A stretch of 64,000 nucleotides of DNA, from contig NZ_JACNME010000015.1 of NCBI RefSeq assembly GCF_014270065.1, forward strand, positions 32,408 through 96,407. Reading direction: 5' to 3'. Positions 39,401 to 48,113 of this stretch are shown piece after piece. Positions within the stretch are counted from its first letter, which is position 1; each line of letters begins with the position of its first letter. The notes beneath the pieces are model-generated. The model did not search any database and had not been told where the DNA came from. It saw nothing but the letters and a program-made list of their open reading frames with translations. Made by a program: the position numbers and the translations under genes. This DNA comes from Quadrisphaera sp. RL12-1S (GTDB lineage Bacteria > Actinomycetota > Actinomycetes > Actinomycetales > Quadrisphaeraceae).

Positions 39401-39679
39401 CTCGACGTCCTGCGCAGCCTCGGGGCGGGCATCGACGCGCAGCAGGAGGAGATCGAGGCCGACCCCTCGGCCGTCCACGAGCAGGAGGACGGCGACGACG
39501 ACGGCGAGCCGGGCCCCGACGAGATGCCGGGACCGGGCGTCGAGGCGGACGGAGCGGCTCCCGCCGACCTGGCCACCGCTGACGCGGAGGACGCCGAGGA
39601 GACCCGGCCGGACGCCGTCGAGGGCGTCGAAGGCGCCGGCACCGGCACCGGTGCGAGTGCGGGGGCGGGTGCGCGATGA
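36473..39679 (+). CDS. mrpA: Mrp Na+/H+ antiporter subunit A fused to subunit B
   Basis: A 1068-residue membrane protein. Residues about 1-490 are NuoL-like (LVLLYVAWELTTVLSWLL; LPTTAWLPGAMVAPTPISAYLHAA; HDLKLLLAHGTVSELGF), and about 560-780 are the MrpA tail with MbhD/MbhE-like domains. About 850-990 is an MrpB domain (GHNLPGGGFAAGLVTGLALFLRYL). The last roughly 85 residues are acidic and low complexity. It forms the core of the hetero-oligomeric antiporter that exports Na+ using the proton gradient. The fusion explains the absence of a separate mrpB. It overlaps mrpC by 4 bp. Confidence 0.93.
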   Translation: MILLLTAHCAAAALAVPVVRRWGPRGVLLTALAPLAVLAWLVAQWASGTAGSDGSVLRQAVPWIPDLGVELALRLDPLSAIMVLVVAGVGALVLVYSAGYFAGDGQARTRQRTVPLLVAFCAVMLVLVLADDLVLLYVAWELTTVLSWLLIGGDGRSRAARYAASQALVVTTAGGLAMLVGIVILAVTTGTTSISGLLADPPAAGGATTAAALLLLAGAVTKSALLPTTAWLPGAMVAPTPISAYLHAAAMVKAGVYLIARFGPVFTEVPAWRWTVVVLGGATMVVGAWRALRQHDLKLLLAHGTVSELGFIALLVGAGGRTGAIAGTGLLLAHALFKSCLFMVVGAIDHGAHTRDLRKLSGLARRAPALLVASVLAAGSMAGLPPMLGFITHEAAFEGFVAGGGWPPGASAGADLFVLVVLLVGSVLTAAYSARFVWGAFATRRLVEGAPDPDAFHAPGPVMVLPLLVAAGGGLVTGLVPGPVDGVVAAATAGFPAGPEEYHLALWHGLTPTLALSAVALGLGAVLFAARARVEALQHRLDVPALAPLTGGRLQDRARGWIDAVAAATTLVYQRGSLPQYVLTAAAVLVLGPGSALLVAAATGAWPAVWRWWDEPLQAVLVVIALGTAVATAASRNRRAAFVLAGVSGYAVAGLFVVAGAPDVALTQALVESVTLAAAVLVLRGLPPTFEPSPDSLVNGPRPWVRAVLAVGAGAVASLLAAVALGSRTATPVSVDFARLAYELGYGENVVNVTLVDLRAWDTFGEITVLTVAATGVASLVFLRHRTGRAPRMRSTPTGGTGAGGGGAARPAGATAVASTWRTSQDFAPGPDAAPSTRWLPAVRTLAPARRSLLLEVVVRLVFGTVLVLSVYLLFAGHNLPGGGFAAGLVTGLALFLRYLAGGRYELGEAARVDVGVLLGSGLLIAAASAGAPLLLGGQATQTADAYVHVPLLGEVHLVSSLAFDVGVYLVVVGTVLDVLRSLGAGIDAQQEEIEADPSAVHEQEDGDDDGEPGPDEMPGPGVEADGAAPADLATADAEDAEETRPDAVEGVEGAGTGTGASAGAGAR

Positions 39680-40233
39680 GCCCCACGATCGTCCTCACCG
39701 TGGCCGTCGGGGGCCTGGTGGCCACCGGCGTCTACCTGCTCACCTCCCGCCACCTCACCCGAGTGGTCCTGGGGGTGCTGGTGGCCGGCAACGGCGTCAA
39801 CCTGCTGCTCATCAGCGCCGCGGGCAGGGCCGGCCGGGCCCCGGTGCTCGACCCGGACGGCGAGATCACCCTGGCGACGGCCGCGGAGTCCAGCGACCCG
39901 CTGCCGCAGGCGCTGGTGCTCACCGCCATCGTCATCACCTTCGCGGTGACGGCGTTCCTGCTGGCCATGGCCTACCGCACGAGCCGCATCGAGGGCACGC
40001 GGGGCGACGACGTCGTCCGGGACACCAGCCCGCAGGGCCGCTCGCGCGGCGAGGCGGCGCCCCCGGGTGAGGCGACGGCCTCCGCGGACAGCGTGGACGG
40101 TCCCGACGGCGCCCCGGCCGCCGAGGGCGCGGAGAGCGCGCCCGGCGGTGCGGGCGGTCCCGTGCTGGGGGCGGGCAACCGCCCCGCCGACACCGGTCCC
40201 GGCGGGCGCCGCGGCCAGGAGGGGACGGCCTGA
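39676..40233 (+). CDS. mrpC: Mrp antiporter subunit C
   Basis: 185 residues. The first about 115 form a NuoK-like three-helix domain (VLGVLVAGNGVNLLLIS, LPQALVLTAIVITFAVTAFLLA). The remaining about 70 are a hydrophilic, Gly/Pro/Glu-rich extension longer than usual for MrpC. It overlaps the genes on both sides. Confidence 0.92.
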   Translation: MSPTIVLTVAVGGLVATGVYLLTSRHLTRVVLGVLVAGNGVNLLLISAAGRAGRAPVLDPDGEITLATAAESSDPLPQALVLTAIVITFAVTAFLLAMAYRTSRIEGTRGDDVVRDTSPQGRSRGEAAPPGEATASADSVDGPDGAPAAEGAESAPGGAGGPVLGAGNRPADTGPGGRRGQEGTA

Positions 40234-41819
40234 TGCGCGTCCTGCTGCCCCTGGTGGTGCTGCTGCCCGTCCTCGGTGCCGCGCTCACCCTTGCCCTGGG
40301 GAGCCACCCGGTGGCCCAGCGCTGGGTGAGCGTGGTGGTGCTGTCCGGCGTCACGGCCACCGCCGCGGCGCTGCTCGTGGTGGCGTCCTCCGACGGCCCG
40401 CAGTCGGTGGTCCTGGGCGCGTGGCCCGCCGGTGTCGGCATCTCGCTGGTCGCCGACAGGCTGTCGGCGCTGATGCTCCTGACCTCGTCCGTGGTGACGC
40501 TGTCGGTGATGCTCTTCTCGGTCGGGCAGGGCAGCACCGGCGACACCGAGCGGACCCCGGTCTCGATCTACCACCCGACGTTCCTCACGCTGTCGGCCGG
40601 CGTCTCCATCGCCTTCCTCGCCGGGGACCTGTTCAACCTCTACGTCGGCTTCGAGGTGCTGCTGGTGAGCAGCTACGTGCTGCTGACCCTGGGCGGCACG
40701 GCGGCCCGCGTGAGGGCGGGCATGACGTACGTCGTCGTCTCGATCGTGTCGTCCCTGCTGTTCCTCACCGGCATCGGCCTCGTGTACGCCGCCACCGGCA
40801 CGGTGTCGCTGGCCGACCTGCCGGGGCGCCTGGCGGGGCTGCCGCTGGCGGTGGCGGTGGGGCTGCAGCTGGTGCTGCTGCTGGCCTTCGGCCTCAAGGC
40901 CGCCGCGTTCCCGCTGTCGGGGTGGCTCCCCGACAGCTACCCGACGGCGGCGGCACCGGTGGCGGCGGTCTTCGCCGGCCTGCTCACCAAGGTGGGCGTC
41001 TACGCGATCTTCCGCACGCAGACGGTGCTGTTCGGGGACGTCAGGACCCCGGAGGTGACCACGGGGCTGGTGGTGGTGGCCGTGGCGACGATGGTGGTCG
41101 GCATCCTCGGGGCCATCGCCCAGAACGACCTCAAGCGCCTGATGTCGTTCACGCTGGTCAGCCACATCGGCTACATGCTCTTCGGGGTGGCGCTGGGCAC
41201 GCGCGAGGCGCTGGGCGCGGCGGTCTTCTACGCCGTCCACCACATCCTCGTGCAGACCGCGCTGTTCCTGGTGGTGGGCCTGGTGGAGCGAGCGGCGGGC
41301 ACCACCTCGCTGCGGCGCCTGGGAGGGCTCGGCGGCGCGGCCCCCGGGATCGCCCTGCTGTTCCTCCTGCCCGCCCTCAACCTGGCCGGCATCCCGCCGT
41401 TCTCCGGCTTCGTGGGCAAGCTCGCCCTGCTGCGCGCCGGCGCGGACGACGGCAGCACGAGCGCCTGGGTGCTCGTGGTCGCGGGAGTGGTCACCAGCCT
41501 GCTGACCCTGTACGCCATCTCCCGGGCGTGGGCGGCCACCTTCTGGTCCGGTCGCGCGACCCGGCTCGACCCGGAGGTCAGCCCGGAGACCGCGGCCGCC
41601 CGGGCCCACCGCGTGCCGCCGGCCATGGTCGCGGCGGCGGCGGGGGTGGTGGTGCTCGTGACGTCGCTGACGTTCGTCGCCGGTCCCCTGCTCGACCTCG
41701 CGAACGGGGCCGCGCAGGACACGCTGGACGTGCGCTCCTACACCTCGGTGGTCGGCGGCCTCGACGTGGGCAGCGCTGACGGCAGCGGCGGCACGGCCAG
41801 CGGGGAGAAGAGCCCGTGA
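40233..41819 (+). CDS. mrpD: Mrp antiporter subunit D
   Basis: A 528-residue NuoM/N-like proton-translocating subunit with about 14 helices. FNLYVGFEVLLVSSYVLLTL carries the conserved membrane Glu, with FGLKAAAFPLSGWLPDSYPTA and NDLKRLMSFTLVSHIGYMLFG further on. The start shares a base with the mrpC stop (TGATG). Confidence 0.93.
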   Translation: MRVLLPLVVLLPVLGAALTLALGSHPVAQRWVSVVVLSGVTATAAALLVVASSDGPQSVVLGAWPAGVGISLVADRLSALMLLTSSVVTLSVMLFSVGQGSTGDTERTPVSIYHPTFLTLSAGVSIAFLAGDLFNLYVGFEVLLVSSYVLLTLGGTAARVRAGMTYVVVSIVSSLLFLTGIGLVYAATGTVSLADLPGRLAGLPLAVAVGLQLVLLLAFGLKAAAFPLSGWLPDSYPTAAAPVAAVFAGLLTKVGVYAIFRTQTVLFGDVRTPEVTTGLVVVAVATMVVGILGAIAQNDLKRLMSFTLVSHIGYMLFGVALGTREALGAAVFYAVHHILVQTALFLVVGLVERAAGTTSLRRLGGLGGAAPGIALLFLLPALNLAGIPPFSGFVGKLALLRAGADDGSTSAWVLVVAGVVTSLLTLYAISRAWAATFWSGRATRLDPEVSPETAAARAHRVPPAMVAAAAGVVVLVTSLTFVAGPLLDLANGAAQDTLDVRSYTSVVGGLDVGSADGSGGTASGEKSP

Positions 41820-42412
41820 GCGCGCACGAGGCACCCGCCACCCGTCCCGGCCTGCGCGGCCGGCTGCCGGACCGGCGCCAGCTGCCCCTCCTGCTCTGGA
41901 TGGTCGTGTTCTGGTGCGGCCTGTGGGGGTCGGTCAGCCCGCTGGTGGTGGTCGGCGGTGTGCTGACGGCGCTAGCGCTGGTGGCGGTCTTCCCGATGCC
42001 CACCCTGCCGCCGGCGCCCCGTCCGTCGGTCCTGGGCTGCCTGCGCCTGGCCGCCCACCTCGTGGTCGACCTCGTGCGCTCGAGCCTGCAGGTGGCCTGG
42101 TACGCCGTGCGGCCGGGCCCGGTGCCCGCCAGCGCCATCGTCGCGGCCCCGCTGCGGTCCCGGTCGGACGCGATGATCGCGGCCACGGCGGAGCTGCTGA
42201 GCCTGGTGCCGGGCACGCTCGTGGTGGACGTCGACGTGCCCAGCGGCACCCTGTACCTGCACGCCCTGGTCACCGGGGACCCGGAGCGGGTCGGTGACGA
42301 CGTGCGCGCCTCGGTGCGCAGCATGGAGGACCTGGTGCTCGCGGCCCTCGCGCCGGGCGCTCAGGCGGGCGGCGCCCAGGTCGCCGACGACGTGCGGGAG
42401 GCGGGGCGCTGA
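41816..42412 (+). CDS. mrpE: Mrp antiporter subunit E
   Basis: 198 residues. Two or so N-terminal helices (LLLWMVVFWCGLWG, VVVGGVLTALALVAVF) are followed by the typical SLVPGTLVVDVD segment (about 122-133) and a soluble domain. MrpE is needed for complex assembly. Overlaps mrpD by 4 bp and mrpF by 1 bp. Confidence 0.92.
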   Translation: MSAHEAPATRPGLRGRLPDRRQLPLLLWMVVFWCGLWGSVSPLVVVGGVLTALALVAVFPMPTLPPAPRPSVLGCLRLAAHLVVDLVRSSLQVAWYAVRPGPVPASAIVAAPLRSRSDAMIAATAELLSLVPGTLVVDVDVPSGTLYLHALVTGDPERVGDDVRASVRSMEDLVLAALAPGAQAGGAQVADDVREAGR

Positions 42413-42726
42413 TGGGCGTGGTGACGGACCTGGCGCTCGGCATCCTCCTGGTCGCGGCGCTGCTGGTGGTGGTCCGCCTCGTCAGGGGCCCCACCACCCT
42501 GGACCGGGCGGCCGCCGCCGACGTCTTCGTGGCGGTGCTGCTGTGCGGCGTGGCCGTGCTCGTCGCCCGTCGCGGGTCCACCGTCTTCGTACCGGTGCTG
42601 CTGGCGCTGTCGCTGCTCGGCTTCGCCAGCTCGGTGGCGGTCGTGAGGTTCCTCGGCCGGGAGGACCCCGCCCGCGAGCCCCGCGAGCACCCCGACGAGA
42701 CCCCGAGCGGTGGGAGCGGCTCATGA
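42412..42726 (+). CDS. mrpF: Mrp antiporter subunit F
   Basis: 104 residues with three short helices. RGPTTLDRAAAADVF (about 24-38) is the family signature. The C-terminal tail is hydrophilic. Overlaps mrpG by 4 bp. Confidence 0.92.
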   Translation: MGVVTDLALGILLVAALLVVVRLVRGPTTLDRAAAADVFVAVLLCGVAVLVARRGSTVFVPVLLALSLLGFASSVAVVRFLGREDPAREPREHPDETPSGGSGS

Positions 42727-43115
42727 GCGCCGGTGACTGGGTCTCCGCCGTCCTGCTGCTGTCGGGCTCGTTGCTGGCCCTGGCGGCGGGGATCGGCATG
42801 CTGCGGTTCCCCGACCTGTGGATGCGCATGCACGCGGGCACCAAGCCGCAGGTGCTGGGCCTGCTGCTGGTGCTCGCCGGGGTGCAGGTCCAGCTGCTCC
42901 CCGACGCCAGCGCGGTGGTCGCCCTGGTCTTCGTGGGCTTGTTCCAGCTGGTGACGGCGCCGGTGGCCAGCCACCTGCTGGCGCGAGCGGGCCACCGCTC
43001 CGGGGTGGTCCCCCGCGAGCAGCTGGTGCAGGACGACCTGCGCGTCTTCGAGCTGGAGTGCGCCGCCGGGGAGCACCCCGAGTCCTCCCCGCCGAAGGAC
43101 CCCCCGCCCTCGTGA
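42723..43115 (+). CDS. mrpG: Mrp antiporter subunit G
   Basis: 130 residues, three helices, with the signature GIGMLRFPDLWMRMHAGTKP (about 23-42). The last gene of the operon. Its TGA lies inside the left arm of the hairpin at 43111-43150. Confidence 0.92.
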   Translation: MSAGDWVSAVLLLSGSLLALAAGIGMLRFPDLWMRMHAGTKPQVLGLLLVLAGVQVQLLPDASAVVALVFVGLFQLVTAPVASHLLARAGHRSGVVPREQLVQDDLRVFELECAAGEHPESSPPKDPPPS

Positions 43116-43150
43116 TCACGGTCCCCCGCTGGCGGGGGACCGTGATCACG
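43111..43150. repeat. GTGATCA-ended hairpin overlapping the mrpG stop
   Basis: A perfect 19-bp inverted repeat (43111-43129 with 43132-43150); the 2-nt gap means the top pair probably opens. Both ends read CGTGATCACG, itself a palindrome. It covers the mrpG stop codon and separates convergent mrpG and the alcohol dehydrogenase gene, so it could terminate both. Same family as 425-485 and 2391-2441. Confidence 0.85.
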
Positions 43151-43166
43151 GAGCGGAGAGGCGGGG

Positions 43167-44306
43167 TCAGGGGTGCAGGACGACCTTCGTCCAGCCCTGC
43201 TCGCGGGCGTCGAAGTGCTGGTAGCCCTCCGCGGCCTGCGCCAGGTCCAGCTCGTGGCTCACGATGAACCCCGGTGAGGCCTTGCCCTGGGTGATGAGGT
43301 CGCGCAGCTGGCGGTTGTACCGCTTCACGTCGGCCTGGCCGGTGCCCATGGTCAGGCCCTTGGTGAAGAACTGCCCGAAGGGGAACGCCATCCGTCCCTC
43401 CTGCATGAGCGGGTCGGGACCGTTCGGGTCCTGCGGGGGGAAGACGCCCACCACGCCGATGCCGCCCGTGGCGCGCACCACCTCGACCAGGGTGTCGAGC
43501 GTGCCCGCCGGGTGCTCCTCACCGGAGTGGTCGTGCGCCTGCCAGCCCACGGCCTCCACGCCGCGGTCGGTGCCGACGCCCTTCGTGGCCTCCATGATCT
43601 GCTCCGCCGGGTCGCCCTTCGAGAAGTCGACGGCGGTCGCGCCCGCCTGCTCGGCCAGCCGCAGCCGGTCCGGGTGCTGGTCCACCACGTAGACCTGGTC
43701 GGCGCCCTGGATCCTCGCCGACAGCGCCGCCATGAGGCCCACCGGGCCGGCGCCCATGATGGTCACGGACTCCCCGGGCTCCAGGCCCGACAGGCGCGTG
43801 CCGTGCCAGCCGGTGGGGAAGATGTCGGACAGCATCGTGTAGTCCAGCTCGTGCTCCCGGCTGTCGGCGCCACCGGGCAGGCGGAGGGCGTTGAAGTCGG
43901 CGAAGGGGACGCGCAGGTACTCCGCCTGGCCGCCCTGGTAGGGCCCCATGTCCGCGTAGCCGAAGGCGCCGCCGGCCATGCCGGGGTTGACCTCCAGGCA
44001 GAAGGCCGTCTTGCCGCGGTTGCAGTTGCGGCAGTGGCCGCAGGCGATGTTGAAGGGCAGCGAGACGCGGTCGCCCTTCCTGAGGCGGGTGACGCCGGAG
44101 CCGACCTCCTCGACCACCCCCATGTTCTCGTGACCGAGGGTCTTGCCCTGCTCCACGTCGGTGCGCCCCTCGTACATGTGCAGGTCGGACCCGCAGATGT
44201 TCGTGGAGGTGATCCTGACGACGACGTCGGTGGGGGCCTCGATGCGGGCGTCGGGCACCTCGGTGACCGTGACGTCGCGGGGGCCGTTGTAGACAAGTGC
44301 CTTCAT
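43167..44306 (-). CDS. Zinc-dependent alcohol/formaldehyde dehydrogenase
   Basis: 379 residues. Catalytic zinc ligands lie in NICGSDLHMYEG (Cys about 38) and GHENMG, with structural zinc cysteines in CGHCRNCNRGKTAFC (about 97-111). The Rossmann motif is GAGPVGLMA (about 186), and the insert DYTMLSDIFPTGWHG resembles glutathione-independent formaldehyde dehydrogenases. It lies 40 bp downstream of oleD in the same direction, so it may be read from the olefin operon, though TACGGG 6 nt before its ATG could be its own promoter. Confidence 0.88.
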   Translation of the reverse strand: MKALVYNGPRDVTVTEVPDARIEAPTDVVVRITSTNICGSDLHMYEGRTDVEQGKTLGHENMGVVEEVGSGVTRLRKGDRVSLPFNIACGHCRNCNRGKTAFCLEVNPGMAGGAFGYADMGPYQGGQAEYLRVPFADFNALRLPGGADSREHELDYTMLSDIFPTGWHGTRLSGLEPGESVTIMGAGPVGLMAALSARIQGADQVYVVDQHPDRLRLAEQAGATAVDFSKGDPAEQIMEATKGVGTDRGVEAVGWQAHDHSGEEHPAGTLDTLVEVVRATGGIGVVGVFPPQDPNGPDPLMQEGRMAFPFGQFFTKGLTMGTGQADVKRYNRQLRDLITQGKASPGFIVSHELDLAQAAEGYQHFDAREQGWTKVVLHP

Positions 44307-44346
44307 GGAGCCCCCGTACCCCCGGACGGAGCCGGCAACCTGTGGA

Positions 44347-45351
44347 TCAGCGGGGGTCGTGCTCCGCGTACCAGGCGGCGACGCGGCGGAAGCCCTCGTC
44401 GAGGTCCACCTGCGGGGTCCACCCGAGCACCCGCTGGGTCTCGCGCTGGTCGAACCAGTGGGCCGTGCCCAGCTGCTCGGCCAGGAACAACGTGAGCGGG
44501 GGCTCCTCGGCGCCGAGGGGGTGGCCGGCCAGGCGCAGCCCCTTCCAGACCGCCTCGACGGCGTGCCCGGCGGCGCTGGCCGCGCGGGTGGGGATCCTCC
44601 GGGTGGGGGCGGGCGCACCGCCGGCGACGGCCATCTTGGTCAGCAGCTCCCCCACCGTGCGGGGCTGGGCGCTGGAGATGACGAACGCCCGGCCGTGGGC
44701 GTCGTCGTCGGCGGCGTGGTCCAGGGCCGCCACGAGCGCGTCAGCGGCGTCGTCCATGTAGGTGGTGTCGATGAGGGCGGTGCCGTCGCCGATGACCACC
44801 ATGCGGCCCACGCGGGCCCGCTCCACCACGCGGCCGACCAGCTGGGTGTCCCCCGGACCCCACACGATGTGCGGGCGCACGGCGACCACCGCGAAGCCGG
44901 GGGCGTCCGCCGCCAAGGCGATGAGCTCGGCGGCTGCCTTGGTGCGCGCGTAGGGGCCGCGGGCGTGCTCGGGGTCGGCAGCGCCGGCACCCTCGCCCAC
45001 GAGGGAGGACCCGGTGTGGGCCACCGACGGCGAGGACACCTGCACGTAGCGCGTGGCACCGGCCTCCCGGGCCCCGGCGAGCAGCGCCCGGGTGCCCTCG
45101 ACGTTGACGACCCGGTACTCCTCCTCCGGACCGGTCAGCGCCACCTTCGCCGCGAGGTGCATCACGGCGTCGACGCCGTCGCACGCCCGCCGCACCGCCG
45201 CGGGGTCGGACATGTCGCCCTGCACGTCCCGCGCCCCCTCGACGCCGCTGGGGCGGCGCTGGAACGTGGTGACGTCGTGGCCCCGCGCCACGAGCGCCGC
45301 CGCGGTGGTCCCGCCGAGCAGACCGCTCGCGCCGGTCACGAGCACCTTCAC
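44347..45351 (-). CDS. oleD: OleD, 2-alkyl-3-oxoalkanoate reductase
   Basis: A 334-residue short-chain/3beta-HSD-type reductase. TGASGLLGG (about 6-14) binds NADPH; Ser of VSSPS (about 110) and YARTK (Tyr-x3-Lys, about 137) form the catalytic set; RPHIVWGPGD follows. It reduces the beta-keto acid made by OleA to the beta-hydroxy acid. GTG 45351 overlaps the oleBC stop by 4 bp, which ties it to the pathway. Confidence 0.88.
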   Translation of the reverse strand: MKVLVTGASGLLGGTTAAALVARGHDVTTFQRRPSGVEGARDVQGDMSDPAAVRRACDGVDAVMHLAAKVALTGPEEEYRVVNVEGTRALLAGAREAGATRYVQVSSPSVAHTGSSLVGEGAGAADPEHARGPYARTKAAAELIALAADAPGFAVVAVRPHIVWGPGDTQLVGRVVERARVGRMVVIGDGTALIDTTYMDDAADALVAALDHAADDDAHGRAFVISSAQPRTVGELLTKMAVAGGAPAPTRRIPTRAASAAGHAVEAVWKGLRLAGHPLGAEEPPLTLFLAEQLGTAHWFDQRETQRVLGWTPQVDLDEGFRRVAAWYAEHDPR

Positions 45352-48113
45352 GAGCGGACCCCCCGGGTGCCGACGACCGGGCTGTCGGCCTTCGTGCTGC
45401 CGGAGAGCACGCCGTCGGCCCACGCGGCCACCCGGCTGCGGTCCACCTTGGAGCGGTGCCGCACGTCGGTGGGCAGCTCGGCGACCACCAGCACGGCGGC
45501 CACCGGCACGGGCGTGCCGGCGGTCCGGCGCACGGCGTCGACCAGCTCCACCGGCGCCGCCCCCGGTCCCGGGGCGCCCGGTCCGCCGGTGGTCTCGACG
45601 ACGACGACGGGCTGCTGCGTGCCGGCCGGGCCGACGCCCACCAGCGCGGCCCGCGACACCCCGGGCAGCAGCTGGACCCGCTGCTCGGGGCCGACGGGCG
45701 TGAGGGGCCCGGCTGCCGTGGTGACCACGTGCGCGAGCCGCCCCTCCACCCAGACCCGGCCCGCGGCGTCGAGGTGCCCGACGTCGCCCGTGCGGTGCCA
45801 GCCGGGCTCGCCGGCGGCTCCCGGGGTGTCGCGGACGCTCTCGCGCTGGACGTCCCACAGCTGGTCGTAGTGGTCCTTCATGAGCGGCGACCTCACGACG
45901 ATCTCGCCCGTGGGCGCCTCGGCGCCCTCCACCAGCGGCCCGACGGCGCGGCCGAGCCCGTCGAGGGAGGACGTCGCCACCCGGGTCCCGGGCAGCGGGG
46001 AGCCCACGAGCACGCCCTCGCCCGCGCCGGCGGCCTGCAGCTCGGTGAGGTTGGTCTGGGCCACGAGGAGGCCCTCGGTCATCCCGTACGGGGTCCGGCA
46101 CTCCGCGCGCGGCAGCACGTCGCCCGCGGCGGCGAGCAGGTCGGTGCCCACCGGCGCCCCCGCGGACAGCAGCAGCCCGACCCGCGACAGCGCCGCGCGA
46201 CCGGCGTCGTCGACGTCGTCGGCGGTGGCCACCACGCGCCGCAGCGCGGCGGGGGAGGCGAAGACCACCGGCGACGCGGACGCGTCGTCGGGGGCGATCG
46301 CCGCGACGGCGCGCGCGAGCGCGGCCGCGGTGAGCGTGTCGGGCTTGGTGACGTCGGTCTCGGGCACCGCGGCGGTGGCGCCCAGCAGCGGCGCGAGGAT
46401 CGCGAACGGCGCGAACGCGGCCACGAGGGAGTCCCCGGGACCGAGGCCGCTGGTGTGGGCCGCCGCGTCCCGCAGTGCCTGCAGGGTGGCGTGCGTGTGC
46501 ACGACGCCCTTGGCCGGACCGGTCGAGCCGGACGTGAAGAGCACGGCGCCCTGGTCGGAGGGCGCCGGTTCCGGCAGCGGCGCCCAGCCCGGCGCCGCAC
46601 GGCGGTCCCGGCCCGCCGCCTCGAGGTCGGCGAGCAGCTCCACGCGTCCGAGGGCGCGGCGGCGCAGGCCCGCACTGGGACCCGCGAGCACGCGGCGTCC
46701 CGGCCAGCCGAGCGCGCGGGCGGCCAGCAGCGCCCTCTCGATGCCGATGACGACGGCGGGGTCGGCGCTGGCCACGGCCCGGGTGAGCCCCTTGACGCCC
46801 AGGCCGGCGTCGGCGACGACCACCACGGCGCCCAGGCGCAGGCAGGCGCTGAACAGGGCGGACAGGTCGGGGCCTGGTGGCACCAGCAGGGCCACGCGGT
46901 CGCCGTGGCGCACGCCCGAGGCGGCCAGGCCCTCGGCGAGGTCGTCGACGCGGGCGGCCAGCCGGCGCCACGTCAGCGTCTCGGCCGGTCCGCCGGCGCG
47001 AAGCTGGGCGACGGCCACGGAGTCGTCCTGGGAGCGCTCGCGCAGCGCCGCCCACAGCGGGGGGCGCGGAGACCCGCCGTCCAGCGTCGACCCGGTCGAG
47101 CCGGTCGACGCGGTCGCCCCGGTCTTCGCCGGGACCGCGTCCAGGCCCCGCAGCCAGCGGACCACGGTGCCGGCGACGCCCCGCTCGGGCTCGATGTCCT
47201 CGACGAGGAGGTGGCCGGTGCCCTCGAAGCGCTGGACGTCGGCGTGCGGCAGGCGGGAGCGCAGGTCGGCGAAGTAGCGCTGGCGGAAGACGGGGTCGGC
47301 GGGGCCCCAGACCAGCAGCGACGGCACCCGGTCCGCCCCGATGGCCGACAGGCCCTCGGCGACCCGGTCCAGGGCCGGGGCGCTGGGGTGGCCCGGCACC
47401 ACGGGGATGTCGGCGACGAAGGCGCCCACCCCGACCCGGCGGGCGGCGCCGCGGTAGGGCGCCAGGTAGGCGTCCGCCACGCCCGGGGCCAGGGGCCGGC
47501 GGGCCGTGGCCATCGTCGCCCGCAGGAACGCGTCGGTGGTCGTGGTGCCCGCCAGGTGCAGGCCCTTGCTGGTGAACGGCACGAGGATCGGCGGGAGGGC
47601 GGCGCCCTCGGGCTGGTGCACCGCGGTGTTCAGCAGGACGACGCCGTCGAGGAGGTCCCGGTGGCGCCCGGCCCAGCCGGCCGAGACCACCCCGCCCCAG
47701 TCATGACCGATCGTCACGACGCGGCTGCTGCCGGGGCCGTCGGCACCGGCCACGACGCCCAGGGCGTCGGTGAGGCGGCCGAGGTCGTCGATGCGCCGCT
47801 CGAGGCGGCGGCGGGTGCCGGTGCGCTCGGAGAAGCCCATGTCGAGCTGGTCCGGGGCCACGAGGCGCCAGCCCGCGGCCGCCGCGCGCGGCAGCAGGGA
47901 GCGCCACAGGTAGGACCACGTCGGGTTGCCGTGCACGGCCAGGAGTACGCCCACCGGCTCCGCGCCGGTGGCCTCGCGCACCGCGTCGGCGCCGTCGAGC
48001 AGGTGGACGGTGCGCAGGACGCCGTCGGCGTCGGTGAAGGAGACCAGGCGCGACCAGGCCGGGTCCAGGCCGGGGAGGCCGGCCGGGGGGAGCGCCGCGG
48101 GGGCGCGGGTCAC
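45348..48113 (-). CDS. oleBC: OleBC fusion: beta-lactone decarboxylase plus beta-lactone synthetase
   Basis: A 921-residue fusion. Residues about 1-310 are an alpha/beta hydrolase close to haloalkane dehalogenases (HGNPTWSYLWR; nucleophile Asp in GHDWGG; GTGHLLVED). Residues about 330-921 are an AMP-forming synthetase (LFTSGSTGPAKGVVHTH, CRTPYGMTEG, WHRTGDVGHLD). OleC closes beta-hydroxy acids to beta-lactones, and OleB releases CO2 to give a long-chain internal olefin. GTG 48113 overlaps the oleA stop by 4 bp. Such B-C fusions are known from actinobacterial ole operons such as Micrococcus. Confidence 0.9.
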   Translation of the reverse strand: MTRAPAALPPAGLPGLDPAWSRLVSFTDADGVLRTVHLLDGADAVREATGAEPVGVLLAVHGNPTWSYLWRSLLPRAAAAGWRLVAPDQLDMGFSERTGTRRRLERRIDDLGRLTDALGVVAGADGPGSSRVVTIGHDWGGVVSAGWAGRHRDLLDGVVLLNTAVHQPEGAALPPILVPFTSKGLHLAGTTTTDAFLRATMATARRPLAPGVADAYLAPYRGAARRVGVGAFVADIPVVPGHPSAPALDRVAEGLSAIGADRVPSLLVWGPADPVFRQRYFADLRSRLPHADVQRFEGTGHLLVEDIEPERGVAGTVVRWLRGLDAVPAKTGATASTGSTGSTLDGGSPRPPLWAALRERSQDDSVAVAQLRAGGPAETLTWRRLAARVDDLAEGLAASGVRHGDRVALLVPPGPDLSALFSACLRLGAVVVVADAGLGVKGLTRAVASADPAVVIGIERALLAARALGWPGRRVLAGPSAGLRRRALGRVELLADLEAAGRDRRAAPGWAPLPEPAPSDQGAVLFTSGSTGPAKGVVHTHATLQALRDAAAHTSGLGPGDSLVAAFAPFAILAPLLGATAAVPETDVTKPDTLTAAALARAVAAIAPDDASASPVVFASPAALRRVVATADDVDDAGRAALSRVGLLLSAGAPVGTDLLAAAGDVLPRAECRTPYGMTEGLLVAQTNLTELQAAGAGEGVLVGSPLPGTRVATSSLDGLGRAVGPLVEGAEAPTGEIVVRSPLMKDHYDQLWDVQRESVRDTPGAAGEPGWHRTGDVGHLDAAGRVWVEGRLAHVVTTAAGPLTPVGPEQRVQLLPGVSRAALVGVGPAGTQQPVVVVETTGGPGAPGPGAAPVELVDAVRRTAGTPVPVAAVLVVAELPTDVRHRSKVDRSRVAAWADGVLSGSTKADSPVVGTRGVRS

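Noticed and set aside
36404..39478. A 1024-codon open frame on the minus strand
   Set aside because: Antisense to mrpA, whose membrane helices and Mrp motifs are clear.
36473..41819. NADH dehydrogenase (complex I) genes
   Set aside because: NuoL-, NuoK- and NuoM-like subunits are present, but the set with E, F and G subunits and no peripheral-arm genes is the Mrp antiporter.
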